DNA of 64,000 nt, taken from NCBI GenBank assembly GCA_905206805.1, contig CAJLIR010000002.1, positions 62,001 through 126,000 of the forward strand, read 5' to 3'. The position numbers and the translations under genes were made by a program. Shown here piece after piece: positions 23,234 to 32,871 of this stretch. The stretch is from an uncultured Caryophanales bacterium. Its GTDB lineage: Bacteria > Bacillota_I > Bacilli_A > RF39 > UBA660. The number at the start of each line of letters is the position of its first letter. Position 1 is the stretch's first letter. Below the pieces are notes generated by a model. It was not told the origin of the DNA and ran no database searches. It worked only from the letters and a program-made list of their open reading frames with translations.

Positions 23234-23648
23234 GATAAAAAATAAATTAATTTTAAGTTTAGTTTTAATTTTTTCCATAACAGGATGTAATAATAATTAT
23301 GAAGCAAATATAGATACAAATAAACTATGTAATTGTAACAAGATAGAAAATTGTGAATGTAAAGGTTTATATCAAACAATTGATTATAATGAAGCCAAAG
23401 ATTTAATTTATAATGGAAATACATTTTTAATTGATGTAAGAAGTGAAATTGAATATAATAATTCCCATATAAAGGGCGCTATTTCAATACCATTAGATGA
23501 GATAGAAAATATTAATTATGCTAAAAATATTAATTTAATTGTATATTGCAGAAGTGGATCACGTAGTAAAACTGCCGCTTTAAAATTATTAGATTTAGGA
23601 TACGTTAATGTTTATGACCTAGGTAGTATGGATAATTGGCAAGAATAA
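23226..23648 (+). CDS. Rhodanese-like lipoprotein
   Basis: 140 residues from a GTG start overlapping the permease stop. A short hydrophobic leader ends in a lipobox (SITGC, Cys near 21), so it is lipid-anchored outside the membrane. A Cys-rich linker (LCNCNKIENCECKG) leads to a rhodanese domain with active-site loop CRSGSRS (Cys near 112). May transfer sulfur or act on persulfides at the surface; no partner is obvious. Confidence 0.82.
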   Translation: MSKIKNKLILSLVLIFSITGCNNNYEANIDTNKLCNCNKIENCECKGLYQTIDYNEAKDLIYNGNTFLIDVRSEIEYNNSHIKGAISIPLDEIENINYAKNINLIVYCRSGSRSKTAALKLLDLGYVNVYDLGSMDNWQE

Positions 23649-23713
23649 TCAAAAATTACAAAAAAGTAATTAAATAAAATAATTTTTGTAGTATAATTAT
23701 ATTTGGTGGTTAT

Positions 23714-24418
23714 ATGAAAAAAATTATTTTTTTGTGCATTTTGGCACTTATAAGTCTTACAGCAATAATAATTAAAAATCCTTTGAAAGTTAATAAATCT
23801 GATTTAGATTTACGTAATTTTGATGTAGATTTAGAAAATATTGATAAAGTTATGATTGTAGCCCATCCAGATGATGATATGATATGGGGAGGATCACACC
23901 TAATTGATGATGATTATTTAGTTGTTTGTATTACTTGTGGTGGTAGAGAAGATAGAGTTTTAGAATTTAAAAATGTTATGAATGCTACAGGTGATAAGTA
24001 TATTATGCTTGATTATCCAGATAAAACTAATGGTGAACGAGATAATTGGGATACTGTTTATAGTGATATAACAAAAGATATTGAAAGAATTCTTGCAATG
24101 AAAGATTGGAAGTTAATAGTTACTCATAATGAAAATGGAGAATATGGTCATATTCATCATAAAATGACACATTCCATTGTAAAAAACGTATATGAAAATA
24201 ACTATTTAGATAAAGACAATTTATATTTTTTTGGTAAATATTATAAAGCGGATAAAATTGATGAAGTAAAGGATAATTTAGAAGAAATTAGTGAAGAAAA
24301 TTATAACAAAAAGGACGAAATAATTTATAAATACTATACTAGTCAAAAATCTGTTGCAGATGGATTACATCATATGTTTAAGTATGAAAATTGGATAAAA
24401 TTTGAAAAAGAAGCATAG
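23714..24418 (+). CDS. Membrane-anchored PIG-L/LmbE family deacetylase
   Basis: 234 residues. N-terminal membrane anchor (about 4-21), then AHPDDDM (metal-binding motif, usually AHPDDE, near 55), TCGGREDR, and THNENGEYGHIHH near 140 with the zinc His. Family members remove N-acetyl from glucosamine-type sugars. TATAAT at 23692-23697 is a likely -10. Adjacent to a glycosylation-related membrane gene (11 nt spacing), so action on a cell-surface glycan is likely. Confidence 0.85.
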   Translation: MKKIIFLCILALISLTAIIIKNPLKVNKSDLDLRNFDVDLENIDKVMIVAHPDDDMIWGGSHLIDDDYLVVCITCGGREDRVLEFKNVMNATGDKYIMLDYPDKTNGERDNWDTVYSDITKDIERILAMKDWKLIVTHNENGEYGHIHHKMTHSIVKNVYENNYLDKDNLYFFGKYYKADKIDEVKDNLEEISEENYNKKDEIIYKYYTSQKSVADGLHHMFKYENWIKFEKEA

Positions 24419-24429
24419 AAGAGGTATAT

Positions 24430-27417
24430 ATGAATAAATTAAACAAAAAAGACTATTTAAATTTAACTATTTTAGCCCTATTTGTTTTTTTCATTGTATT
24501 AATTATTACAAGAGGAGAATATATATATGGCTCTACTACTGATTGGAAAGATCAACATTATCTTTTAGCAGAGTATTTTAGAAATTTATTTTATCAAACT
24601 GGTAATTTAATTCCAGAATTTGCTTTAAATATTGGTGGAGGACAAAATATTTTTAACTTTGCTTATTATGGACTTTTAAATCCAATAATAATACTTTCTT
24701 ATTTTTTACCATTTATTGATATGATGCATTATGTAATTATATCAAGTATATTAATTGTAATTATAAGTTCTATATTATTTTATAAATGGTTAAAAAATAA
24801 TAATGTTAAAACTAGTATTTGTTTCCTTTCAACATTTATATTTACCTCTGCTTCTCCTTTAATTCTACATAGCCATAGACATATTATGTTTATGAATTAT
24901 ATGCCATTTTTATTATTAGGATTAATAGGAATTGATAAGTATTTTAAAGATAAAAAATTCTATTTAATTACAATATCAACTTTTTTAATGATTTTCACTA
25001 GTTATTATTATAGTGTTTCAGGAATAGTTGTTTTAGGTATTTATTATATTTATAAATATTTAAAAGAAAATGAAAAATTTATTATAAAAGAGTTTTTAAT
25101 TAGTATTTTAAAATTCGCATATTTTATTTTTCTTGGAATTATGATTGCGTCTATTTTATTACTCCCTGTTTTTTCAACAATATTAAATGGACGTGTTAAT
25201 ACAACAAAAGACTTAAATTTATTATCACTATTTATTCCCAAAATAGATATAGGATATGTTTTATATAACAGTTATGGTATTGGTCTAACAAGTATTTCTA
25301 TAATTTCTTTAATTAGTTTAATATTTGATACTAAAAAAGAAAAAAAGTTTTTAGCGTTTACTCTTATAGCAATTTTTTGTATTCCATTATTTCTATATAT
25401 ATTAAATGGTACACTTTATATTAACGCTAAAGTATTAATTCCATTATTACCACTTATGTGTTATATAATTAGTTTATGTTTGACTAAAATTGAAGACTTA
25501 AAAATTCCAACAAAAAAAATAGTCATTGTGATGTTAGCTTTAATTGTAATAAGTTTCTTTACAAGTAGTAAAAATGTATTTATGTCATTTTTGATTGATA
25601 GTATTATAGTATTAATAAGTATAATTTTATATAATTTAAAAAATAAAAAACAAATAATTTATATTCCTTTAATACTAATTACTATAATTAATTGTGTTGT
25701 TGTAAATTTTGATGATACTTTGTATTTAAAGAGTGATTACGAGAAAGACTTTAATTCATCAATTGAAGAAGATATTAACGATATTACTGATAATGATAAA
25801 ACAATTTATCGTATTAATAATAATTTGAGTCCATTATCAACAAGTAACAAAATTTATAATATGCATTATTATAGCTCAAGTTTATATTCATCTACATACA
25901 ATGGAAATTATAATAATTTTTATGTTAATGTATTTCAAAATGAAATTCCATATAGAAATTCAGTAATTAATGGTGAAACAAATAACTTATTATATCAAAT
26001 ATATATGGGAGAAAAATACATAATTACAAAAAATAAAGCAAATTTAGGTTATGAATTAATAAAAGAAAGTGATAACTATAATATTTATAAAAATACTAAT
26101 TCATTACCAATTGGATATGCAAGTTCGGAAATATTAAATTTTGAAGAATATAAGAAACTAAACTATCCATATAATGTTGAAGCTTTACTTAATAAGATTA
26201 TTGTAGGTAAACCATCTAGTGAACTAACTTATAGTGATAATTCAGAAAATAACAGTTTTTCTTCAAAAATAGAAAATTATGATATTTCTACTTTAAAAGA
26301 TAAATTTTCTGATTTAAATATTGAAAATAGTGATGGTTCATATCATTTTAAATTAGAAGAAAATAAAAAAATCACTGTACCACTTGAAAACAAAATAGAA
26401 AATAAAATACTAATTGTTTCATTTGATATGAAATTATCTCAAAAGTGTTCGGTAGGAGATACTTATATTATTATAAATGGTATAAAAAATAAACTTACTT
26501 GCAAAAGTTGGAAGTACCATAATAATAATTATGAATTTAATTATGTTTTATCGACACCTAATATTGATGAGTTAAATATTGAATTTAGTAAGGGTGAATT
26601 TTTAATAGATAACATAAAACTTTATACACTTGATTATGATAATTTGACAAATATAAGTAAAAATATTGATGAGTTCAAAATTGATTATAATAAAACAATT
26701 GGTAATAAAATTGTTGGTAATATTAATGTTAGTAATGACGGATATTTTATTTTAAAAGTTCCTTATGATAAAGGATTTAATATTTATATTGATTCAGAAA
26801 AAGTTAAATTAGAAAATGTTAATGATGGATTTATAGGCACTAAAATAAGTAGTGGAGAACACAATATAGAAATTGTATATCATACGCCATTTTTAATACT
26901 ATCCAAAATAATTTCTTTAATAGGTATTATTATGTTTGTTATTTCAATTTTAATTAATAAAAATTACGAAAAAGTAAAACAATATGTTTTAAATAACAAA
27001 TTAGTTAAATTTGGATTAAAAAAATATAGGCAATACGAAGAAATAATTAATTATTTATTTATGGGTGGTTGTACTACTATTGTTAGTATCGGTACATATA
27101 CAATATGTTCAAGTTTATTTCATATTCATTATCAAGTTAGTAATGTAATATCTTGGTGTTTTGCGGTTATTTTTGCTTATATTACAAACAAATTATTTGT
27201 ATTTAAAGCAAAAAATAATGATAAAATATTATATGAAATATATCAGTTTGTAAAATTCCGTATATTATCTTTACTAATTGATATGGCATCAATGTATGTA
27301 TTAGTTGACTTATTTAAAATTAATGATTTAATTTCTAAAATATTAGTTCAAGTAATAGTTGTTGCCCTAAATTATATATTTAGTAAATTGTTTATTTTTA
27401 AGAAAAATAAAAATTAA
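24430..27417 (+). CDS. YfhO-family membrane glycosylation protein fused to a GtrA domain
   Basis: 995 residues. The N-terminal part (1-390) is a polytopic YfhO-type membrane domain beginning with the family's WKDQHYLLAEYFRN and GGGQNIFNFAYYGL loops, followed by an extracytoplasmic region (about 430-830) with beta-sandwich character. The C-terminal 125 residues (NYLFMGGCTT..., four helices ending in LNYIFSKLFIF) form a complete GtrA domain. YfhO and GtrA each take part in lipid-linked sugar transfer or flipping onto teichoic acids or polysaccharide. A fusion suggests one machine. Follows the PIG-L gene closely. Confidence 0.85.
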   Translation: MNKLNKKDYLNLTILALFVFFIVLIITRGEYIYGSTTDWKDQHYLLAEYFRNLFYQTGNLIPEFALNIGGGQNIFNFAYYGLLNPIIILSYFLPFIDMMHYVIISSILIVIISSILFYKWLKNNNVKTSICFLSTFIFTSASPLILHSHRHIMFMNYMPFLLLGLIGIDKYFKDKKFYLITISTFLMIFTSYYYSVSGIVVLGIYYIYKYLKENEKFIIKEFLISILKFAYFIFLGIMIASILLLPVFSTILNGRVNTTKDLNLLSLFIPKIDIGYVLYNSYGIGLTSISIISLISLIFDTKKEKKFLAFTLIAIFCIPLFLYILNGTLYINAKVLIPLLPLMCYIISLCLTKIEDLKIPTKKIVIVMLALIVISFFTSSKNVFMSFLIDSIIVLISIILYNLKNKKQIIYIPLILITIINCVVVNFDDTLYLKSDYEKDFNSSIEEDINDITDNDKTIYRINNNLSPLSTSNKIYNMHYYSSSLYSSTYNGNYNNFYVNVFQNEIPYRNSVINGETNNLLYQIYMGEKYIITKNKANLGYELIKESDNYNIYKNTNSLPIGYASSEILNFEEYKKLNYPYNVEALLNKIIVGKPSSELTYSDNSENNSFSSKIENYDISTLKDKFSDLNIENSDGSYHFKLEENKKITVPLENKIENKILIVSFDMKLSQKCSVGDTYIIINGIKNKLTCKSWKYHNNNYEFNYVLSTPNIDELNIEFSKGEFLIDNIKLYTLDYDNLTNISKNIDEFKIDYNKTIGNKIVGNINVSNDGYFILKVPYDKGFNIYIDSEKVKLENVNDGFIGTKISSGEHNIEIVYHTPFLILSKIISLIGIIMFVISILINKNYEKVKQYVLNNKLVKFGLKKYRQYEEIINYLFMGGCTTIVSIGTYTICSSLFHIHYQVSNVISWCFAVIFAYITNKLFVFKAKNNDKILYEIYQFVKFRILSLLIDMASMYVLVDLFKINDLISKILVQVIVVALNYIFSKLFIFKKNKN

Positions 27418-27443
27418 TAACTAAAAAATCCCATTTTAATTTT

Positions 27444-27475
27444 AAAAACATATGAATTTTTTCATGTGTTTTTTA
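27444..27475 (+). terminator. Rho-independent terminator
   Basis: AAAAACATATGAA / TTCATGTGTTTTT stem (one wobble) with T-run. Confidence 0.75.
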
Positions 27476-27548
27476 ATACAAAATATTCATACTTTGAATT
27501 TACTTATTGACTTATAAATGATATAATTATAAAGATTGGAGGATAGTT

Positions 27549-28650
27549 ATGGAAATAAATGAATTGTACAATATTTATAATAACTATTTAGAACGAATAA
27601 ATGATTTATGGAGGTCACTTTGAACCTGATAAAAAAATTCAGAAAATAAAAGAATTAGAATCACAAATGGATGAGACTAATTTTTGGCAAGATAAAAGAC
27701 GTAGTGAAAAAGTAATAAACGACCTAAATTATTTAAAAAAGCAGCTAAATGAAGTAGAAGAATGTAAAAAAAATGTTGAAAATGATATTGAAACTATTAG
27801 CTTGTTAAAAAATGAATTTGATCTTGAATTAGTTAAAATATTGCAAGAACAAATTGAAGTATTGGATAAAAGAATAGAAAATTTGGAAATATCTTTATTA
27901 TTAAGTGGTAAGTATGATTCATTTGACGCTATAGTTGAAATTCATAGTGGAGCAGGTGGAACAGAAGCCTGTGATTGGGCAATGATGCTAAAGAGAATGT
28001 ATGTCAGATGGTGTGATACAAAAGGATACAAAATAGAGTTAATTGATGAACAGCGTGGGGATGAGGTTGGCATAAAAAGTTCAACAATCATTGTTCACGG
28101 AATTAATAGTTATGGATATTTAAAAGGTGAAAAAGGAGTTCATAGATTAGTTAGAATTTCACCATTTGATTCTAATTCTAGACGTCATACCTCGTTTGCT
28201 TCAGTTGATGTTACACCATTATTCGATAATAAAGATATTAATATCGAAATACAAGAATCGGATATAAGAGTAGATGTTTATAGATCAAGTGGGTGTGGTG
28301 GACAAGGAGTTAATACAACTGATAGTGCAGTTAGAATTACTCATTTTCCAAGTAAAATAGTTGTTACATGTCAAAATGAAAGAAGTCAAATTCAAAATAA
28401 AGAAAAGGCTTTGGAAATATTAAAAAACAAGTTATATCAATTAGAGTTAGAAAAAAAACAAAATGATTTGAAAGAATTTAAAGGTGATTTAATGGATATA
28501 AACTTTGGCTCACAAATAAGAAGTTATATAATGCATCCATATTCACTAGTAAAAGATCATAGAACAAATGCAGAAACTAGTAATGTTTTAAAAGTTTTAG
28601 ATGGTGATATAGACTTATTTATCACATCATATTTAAAAAGGAGAAGTTAG
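27549..28650 (+). CDS. prfB: Peptide chain release factor 2, with programmed +1 frameshift
   Basis: 366 residues after frameshift. GGAGG precedes ATG 27549. Codons 1-24 end in CTT then TGA (27621-27623); an internal GGAGG (27610-27614) lies exactly 3 nt before CTT, the canonical RF2 autoregulatory site. Slippage skips one T and continues E-P-D-K to the stop at 28648. GCGGQGVN carries the GGQ peptidyl-hydrolysis motif. An extended -10 (TGATATAAT, TATAAT at 27522-27527) precedes it. Annotating only from 27601 would miss the first exon-like part. Confidence 0.95.
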
Positions 28651-28651
28651 T

Positions 28652-29527
28652 ATGTTGTTTAAGAAAAAACACGATGAAAATATTTTAAAAAAAATATATA
28701 AACGTGATAGATTGAAACGTTATTCACAATTTATAATAGGAATTATAATATCTGCTATTGCTTATAATGTATTTATGCTTCCAAGTTCTGTTGTTTATGG
28801 TGTTGGAGGAGTAGGTGTTATATTTAAGCAATTATTTGATTTTAATCCATCATATGTTATATTGGTAGGATCTATTATTTTGTTGATTTTGAGTTTTATT
28901 TTATTAGGCGTAGAAAAAACAAAAAATTCAATTATTGGTTCACTTTTATATCCTATATTTGTAGAATTAACAAGTTTTATACCAAAATATATAAATTTAA
29001 ATGATGCTGATCCAATTTTAATAGTAGTATTTGGAGCAGTAATAATGGGATTTGGATTAGGATTAATTTTTAAATCTGGTTTTACAACTGGAGGAACTGA
29101 TATTTTAAATCAAATTGTTGCTAAATATTTTAAAATGTCACTAGGAACATCAATGTTTTTTACAGATGGTTTGATTATTCTAAGTAGTGTATTTGTATTT
29201 GGATGGACAAAATTAATGTATTCAATTATATCATTATATATTATTAGTATAATGACTGATAAAGTTATTTTAGGTATATCTCAGTCAAAGGCATTTTACA
29301 TAATTACAGAACATGAAACAGAAGTTAAGAGATACATTACTAATACATTAAAACATGGTATTACTGTTTTAGATGGTAGAGGTGGGTATACTGGTAATAA
29401 TCAAAAAGTTATTATGTGTATTATTCCAACTAAAGAATATTTTATGGTAAAAGAAGGAATATATCAAATTGATCCTTCAGCATTTTTTATAGTAACAGAT
29501 GCTTATGAAGTATCTGGTGGTATTTAG
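28652..29527 (+). CDS. YitT family membrane protein (DUF161 + DUF2179)
   Basis: 291 residues: five or six membrane helices (about 22-200) with the family's GVGGVGVIFKQLF and GFTTGGTDIL loops, then a cytoplasmic C-terminal alpha/beta domain (205-291, DUF2179-like). Function unknown in general; putative transporter. AAGGAGAA precedes ATG, 1 nt after prfB. Confidence 0.88.
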   Translation: MLFKKKHDENILKKIYKRDRLKRYSQFIIGIIISAIAYNVFMLPSSVVYGVGGVGVIFKQLFDFNPSYVILVGSIILLILSFILLGVEKTKNSIIGSLLYPIFVELTSFIPKYINLNDADPILIVVFGAVIMGFGLGLIFKSGFTTGGTDILNQIVAKYFKMSLGTSMFFTDGLIILSSVFVFGWTKLMYSIISLYIISIMTDKVILGISQSKAFYIITEHETEVKRYITNTLKHGITVLDGRGGYTGNNQKVIMCIIPTKEYFMVKEGIYQIDPSAFFIVTDAYEVSGGI

Positions 29528-29541
29528 ATAGAGGTGTATTG

Positions 29542-30237
29542 ATGAATTTAATTAAAATGAAAGGTGTTAATAAACAATATAAAAATGGTGTTACAGCTAT
29601 TTATGATATGGATTTAACAATTGAAAAAGGAGATTTTGTTTTTATAATTGGATCAACTGGTTGTGGAAAATCTACACTAATAAAAATGTTATATCGTGAA
29701 GAAAAACCAACAAGTGGAAAAATAATTGTTGGTGGAATTGATGTTGCTAAACTAAGAAATGGTAAAGTTTATAAATTACGTCGTAAAATTGGAGTTGTTT
29801 TTCAAGATTTTAAATTATTGACTAAATTAACAGTTTATGAAAATGTTGCTTTTGCTTTGGAAGTATTTGGATTACCAAAAAATGAAATACATGAAAAAGT
29901 AATAAAGGTTTTAGATTTAGTTGGATTAAAAAATAAGGCAAAACATTATCCAACTGAATTATCAGGTGGAGAACAACAAAGAGTTGCAATAGCTCGTGCT
30001 ATTGTTAATGGACCTAAGTTACTTATATGTGATGAACCGACTGGAAATCTTGATGAAGTAACAAGTTTAGAAATTATGAAAGTGTTAGAAGAAATAAATA
30101 AATTAGGAACTACAATTATCATGGTTACACATGATACAAAAATTGTATCGATTATGAAAAAGAGAGTTATTTTACTTGATTCAGGTAGAATTTTAAAAGA
30201 TTATGAGAAAGGAACTTATGTACATGAAGGCGTTTAG
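29542..30237 (+). CDS. ftsE: Cell division ABC ATPase FtsE
   Basis: 231 residues. Walker A GSTGCGKST near 37, Q-loop VFQDFKLL, signature LSGGEQQRVAIARA near 139, Walker B LLICDEPTGNLD. Next to ftsX, which fixes the assignment. FtsEX regulates peptidoglycan hydrolases at division (or sporulation entry in Bacillus). GAGGTG favours ATG 29542 over the TTG at 29539. Confidence 0.94.
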   Translation: MNLIKMKGVNKQYKNGVTAIYDMDLTIEKGDFVFIIGSTGCGKSTLIKMLYREEKPTSGKIIVGGIDVAKLRNGKVYKLRRKIGVVFQDFKLLTKLTVYENVAFALEVFGLPKNEIHEKVIKVLDLVGLKNKAKHYPTELSGGEQQRVAIARAIVNGPKLLICDEPTGNLDEVTSLEIMKVLEEINKLGTTIIMVTHDTKIVSIMKKRVILLDSGRILKDYEKGTYVHEGV

Positions 30238-31123
30238 AATTTTAGGTAGAAATATACGTGATTCTTTTAAGAGCGTATTTCGTAATTTTTCTCTTTCTTT
30301 AGCATCTATTTCTTGTATTACTATTACACTTTTAGTAGTATCTGTAGCTATAATTTTAACATATAATGTTAATAATTTTGCAGAATCTGTAGAAAAAGAT
30401 GTCACAATTGTCGCATTTTTGGATGTGGATATAACTGAAGAAGAAACAAAGAAAGTTGAAGATGAAATAAAAAAATTAGATAATATAGATACATATATAT
30501 ATCGTTCTAAGACTGATATTACAAATGAAATGATGGATTCATCTGAAGTTTTCTCATCAATTATGTCAGAATGGACAGAAGATGAAAATCCACTTCAAGC
30601 AACGTTTCAAGTAAAAGTTATAAATATTGAAACTATTGGTGATGTAGCAGAAAAAATCAAAAATATTGATAATGTTTCTGTTGTTAAATATGGAGAAGGT
30701 ATGGTAGAACAACTGGTGTCAGTTTTTGATACCGTAAAAAATATAAGTTTAATAGTAGTTCTTGCCTTAATTTTAGTTACAGCATTTTTGATTTCAAATA
30801 CAATTAAAATCACAATTTTTTCTCGTCGTAGAGAAATTGAAATTATGCGTTTAGTTGGCGCATCAAATATAAATATAAAAATACCTTTTCTTTTTGAAGG
30901 ATTATTTTTAGGAATAATTGGTTCTATAATTCCCGTTTTAGTAACAATATATGGATATGTTGCTATATATAATAAATTTGGAGGAAAATTATTTACTCAA
31001 ATAATTCAATTAATTAAGCCAGAACCATTTGTATATTTTGTTTCATTAGCATTAGTTGGTATTGGTATGATTGTTGGTATGTTCGGTAGTTGGCGTGCTG
31101 TAAAGAAACATTTAAAAATATAG
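30218..31123 (+). CDS. ftsX: Cell division membrane protein FtsX
   Basis: About 301 residues: membrane helix near 20-45, extracellular loop (50-165) that contacts hydrolases, then three helices with the EIEIMRLVGAS segment characteristic of FtsX. Overlaps ftsE by 20 nt. Start uncertain: GAAAGGAA at 30206-30213 serves ATG 30218 or 30224. Confidence 0.92.
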   Translation: MYMKAFRILGRNIRDSFKSVFRNFSLSLASISCITITLLVVSVAIILTYNVNNFAESVEKDVTIVAFLDVDITEEETKKVEDEIKKLDNIDTYIYRSKTDITNEMMDSSEVFSSIMSEWTEDENPLQATFQVKVINIETIGDVAEKIKNIDNVSVVKYGEGMVEQLVSVFDTVKNISLIVVLALILVTAFLISNTIKITIFSRRREIEIMRLVGASNINIKIPFLFEGLFLGIIGSIIPVLVTIYGYVAIYNKFGGKLFTQIIQLIKPEPFVYFVSLALVGIGMIVGMFGSWRAVKKHLKI

Positions 31124-31131
31124 GTGGTGCA

Positions 31132-31848
31132 ATGAATAAAAGAGTTTTAAGTTATGTAGGCGCTTTATTAGGAGGATTTTTATTCACCATTCCATGGATA
31201 TTAGTTTATATTTATGGAGAAATGTTGTTTTCTATTTTAGTTACTTTCATTGCTTATGGTGCATTATTAGGATATAAAAAATTTGGTGGTGAAATAAATA
31301 AAGATACAAAAGGTGTAATTATTTCTGTTAGTTTAATAGTAATTACAATAACTACTTTAATAATTATTCCTTTATGTTTACTATATAATGAAGGTTATAT
31401 TGTTAGTTTTAAAAACTTAAAATTAATTTATAGCATTTCTGAATTCAAAATAATAATATTAAGAGATTTAATTGTTTCAATAGTATTTACTATTATTGGA
31501 ATAAGCGGTGTTATTTCAAAATTAAAAAGTCAAGTAGATGAAGATGTTTCAAATAAAAAATTAGGTGAATTAGAAAAAGTTAAAATTGCTTTTCAAAAAT
31601 ACAACGCTACTAATAAATATAGTGCGGTAGATAAATATAGTATATTGAATTTAATAAATAATGATAAAGCTTTATTTAATAGATTACTGATTAGTCAAAT
31701 TATAAAAAAATATCATGGTAAGTATTATTTTAGTGAAAATGCAGAAAAAAATACTTTGTACCGTTTCTTTAGTTTGTATTTAAAAATACTTGCAGTTTTA
31801 ATAATTATTTTTATATTAATATTTTTCTTAGTATATTTTAGTAAATAA
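31132..31848 (+). CDS. Hypothetical membrane protein downstream of ftsX
   Basis: 238 residues. Four N-terminal helices (about 5-130; opening VGALLGGFLFTIPWILVYIYG), a cytoplasmic charged section (135-205), and a C-terminal helix. GGTGG precedes ATG 31132. It closes the prfB-yitT-ftsEX run. Family not named with certainty; function unknown. Confidence 0.75.
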   Translation: MNKRVLSYVGALLGGFLFTIPWILVYIYGEMLFSILVTFIAYGALLGYKKFGGEINKDTKGVIISVSLIVITITTLIIIPLCLLYNEGYIVSFKNLKLIYSISEFKIIILRDLIVSIVFTIIGISGVISKLKSQVDEDVSNKKLGELEKVKIAFQKYNATNKYSAVDKYSILNLINNDKALFNRLLISQIIKKYHGKYYFSENAEKNTLYRFFSLYLKILAVLIIIFILIFFLVYFSK

Positions 31849-31873
31849 AAACAGCGTGTAATACGCTGTTTTA
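31846..31873. terminator. Bidirectional terminator
   Basis: AAAACAGCGT / ACGCTGTTTT, 5-nt loop, A-run on one side and T-run on the other; serves the ftsEX run and the convergent sortase gene. Confidence 0.85.
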
Positions 31874-32713
31874 TCGTGCTTCTTTTTTTATTAGTTTTGC
31901 ATGTAATACAACTCTTAATTGATTATTGTAACATGATGATAAAGTGACAATTTTATCATTTTGATTTAATTGAACACCAAAATTATAAAAACTTCTAGAA
32001 CTTAGATTACCTAAAAATTCTGTAAATTTTTCATCATCATCAAAATCTGTTTGAAGATAATAAGATTCTTCTGGAATGGTATAAACACTGAAAACTTGCC
32101 ATAATGTATTTTCATACTTAGTCGATATTTTTAAAATGTGATTATCAGGATTTTCATACCACCATGAATCAACTACATATCTTAACGAACCAAATATGGT
32201 GTTGTTATTCATACCATGTCCGTAAATTATTGTATTTTGATTAAAATCTTCAGGGTTATTTCTATAATCCATATATACCCACCCGGCTTCATTGTAAGAA
32301 TTATCAAAGGCATGATGTAAATAATAATTGTTATCAGTTGTTTGAACGACTGGATAATTAATATTTGTGCCATTTAATTTTACCCATGCTACAGTATCAT
32401 TATTTTTATTTATAAGAGAATTAAAATCAACACTTATAAGTGGAGTATTTATATAATCCCAATAATCATTTGCTTCTATATTAGAATTACTATTTTCGTC
32501 TGGTTCGATTTGTGGTTCATCAGGAGGATTAATAATTTCTGTGTTTTCATTGTTGCTTATTTCAACCAAAGAAACCAATTTTCTAATATTTAATTCTTGT
32601 GTCTCTATTTCTTTATAATTTATTTGCTTAACTGTTATTTTGTATAGTGAAATAGATAATATTATTGTAAATGATATATATAAAAACCAAAATTTTTTTG
32701 TTTGTTTTATCAT
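31871..32713 (-). CDS. srtB: Class B-like sortase
   Basis: 280 residues with an N-terminal membrane anchor (about 8-26), an acidic/Asn-rich linker, and a sortase barrel. Active site: His166 in YGHGMNN, Cys261 in TLSSC, Arg267. The long insertion between strands and the TLSSC-x5-R layout fit class B. It should anchor proteins bearing an NPxT-type signal; two such proteins are encoded divergently next door. GGTGAT precedes the start. Confidence 0.9.
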   Translation of the reverse strand: MIKQTKKFWFLYISFTIILSISLYKITVKQINYKEIETQELNIRKLVSLVEISNNENTEIINPPDEPQIEPDENSNSNIEANDYWDYINTPLISVDFNSLINKNNDTVAWVKLNGTNINYPVVQTTDNNYYLHHAFDNSYNEAGWVYMDYRNNPEDFNQNTIIYGHGMNNNTIFGSLRYVVDSWWYENPDNHILKISTKYENTLWQVFSVYTIPEESYYLQTDFDDDEKFTEFLGNLSSRSFYNFGVQLNQNDKIVTLSSCYNNQLRVVLHAKLIKKEAR

Positions 32714-32728
32714 AGTATCACCAATTAT

Positions 32729-32757
32729 ATTATAACCTAGTTATTATATATTATCAA
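32729..32757 (-). promoter_or_regulatory. Promoter of the sortase gene
   Basis: On the minus strand: TTGATA, 17 nt, TATAAT (forward coordinates 32752-32757 and 32729-32734). Confidence 0.7.
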
Positions 32758-32817
32758 TTAATAATATTTTTAAAATGTAAAATTTTGTCTATCTATTGTG
32801 TATAATGTTTCTAATTG

Positions 32818-32846
32818 TTGACCATATTAAAAATAACTGCTATAAT
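32818..32846 (+). promoter_or_regulatory. Promoter of surface protein 1
   Basis: TTGACC (32818-32823), 17 nt, TATAAT (32841-32846). About 30-45 bp upstream is AAATGTAAAATTTTGTCTA, almost identical to a sequence before surface protein 2. Confidence 0.78.
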
Positions 32847-32871
32847 CATGTTAAAGATAGGAGAGGTTGAA

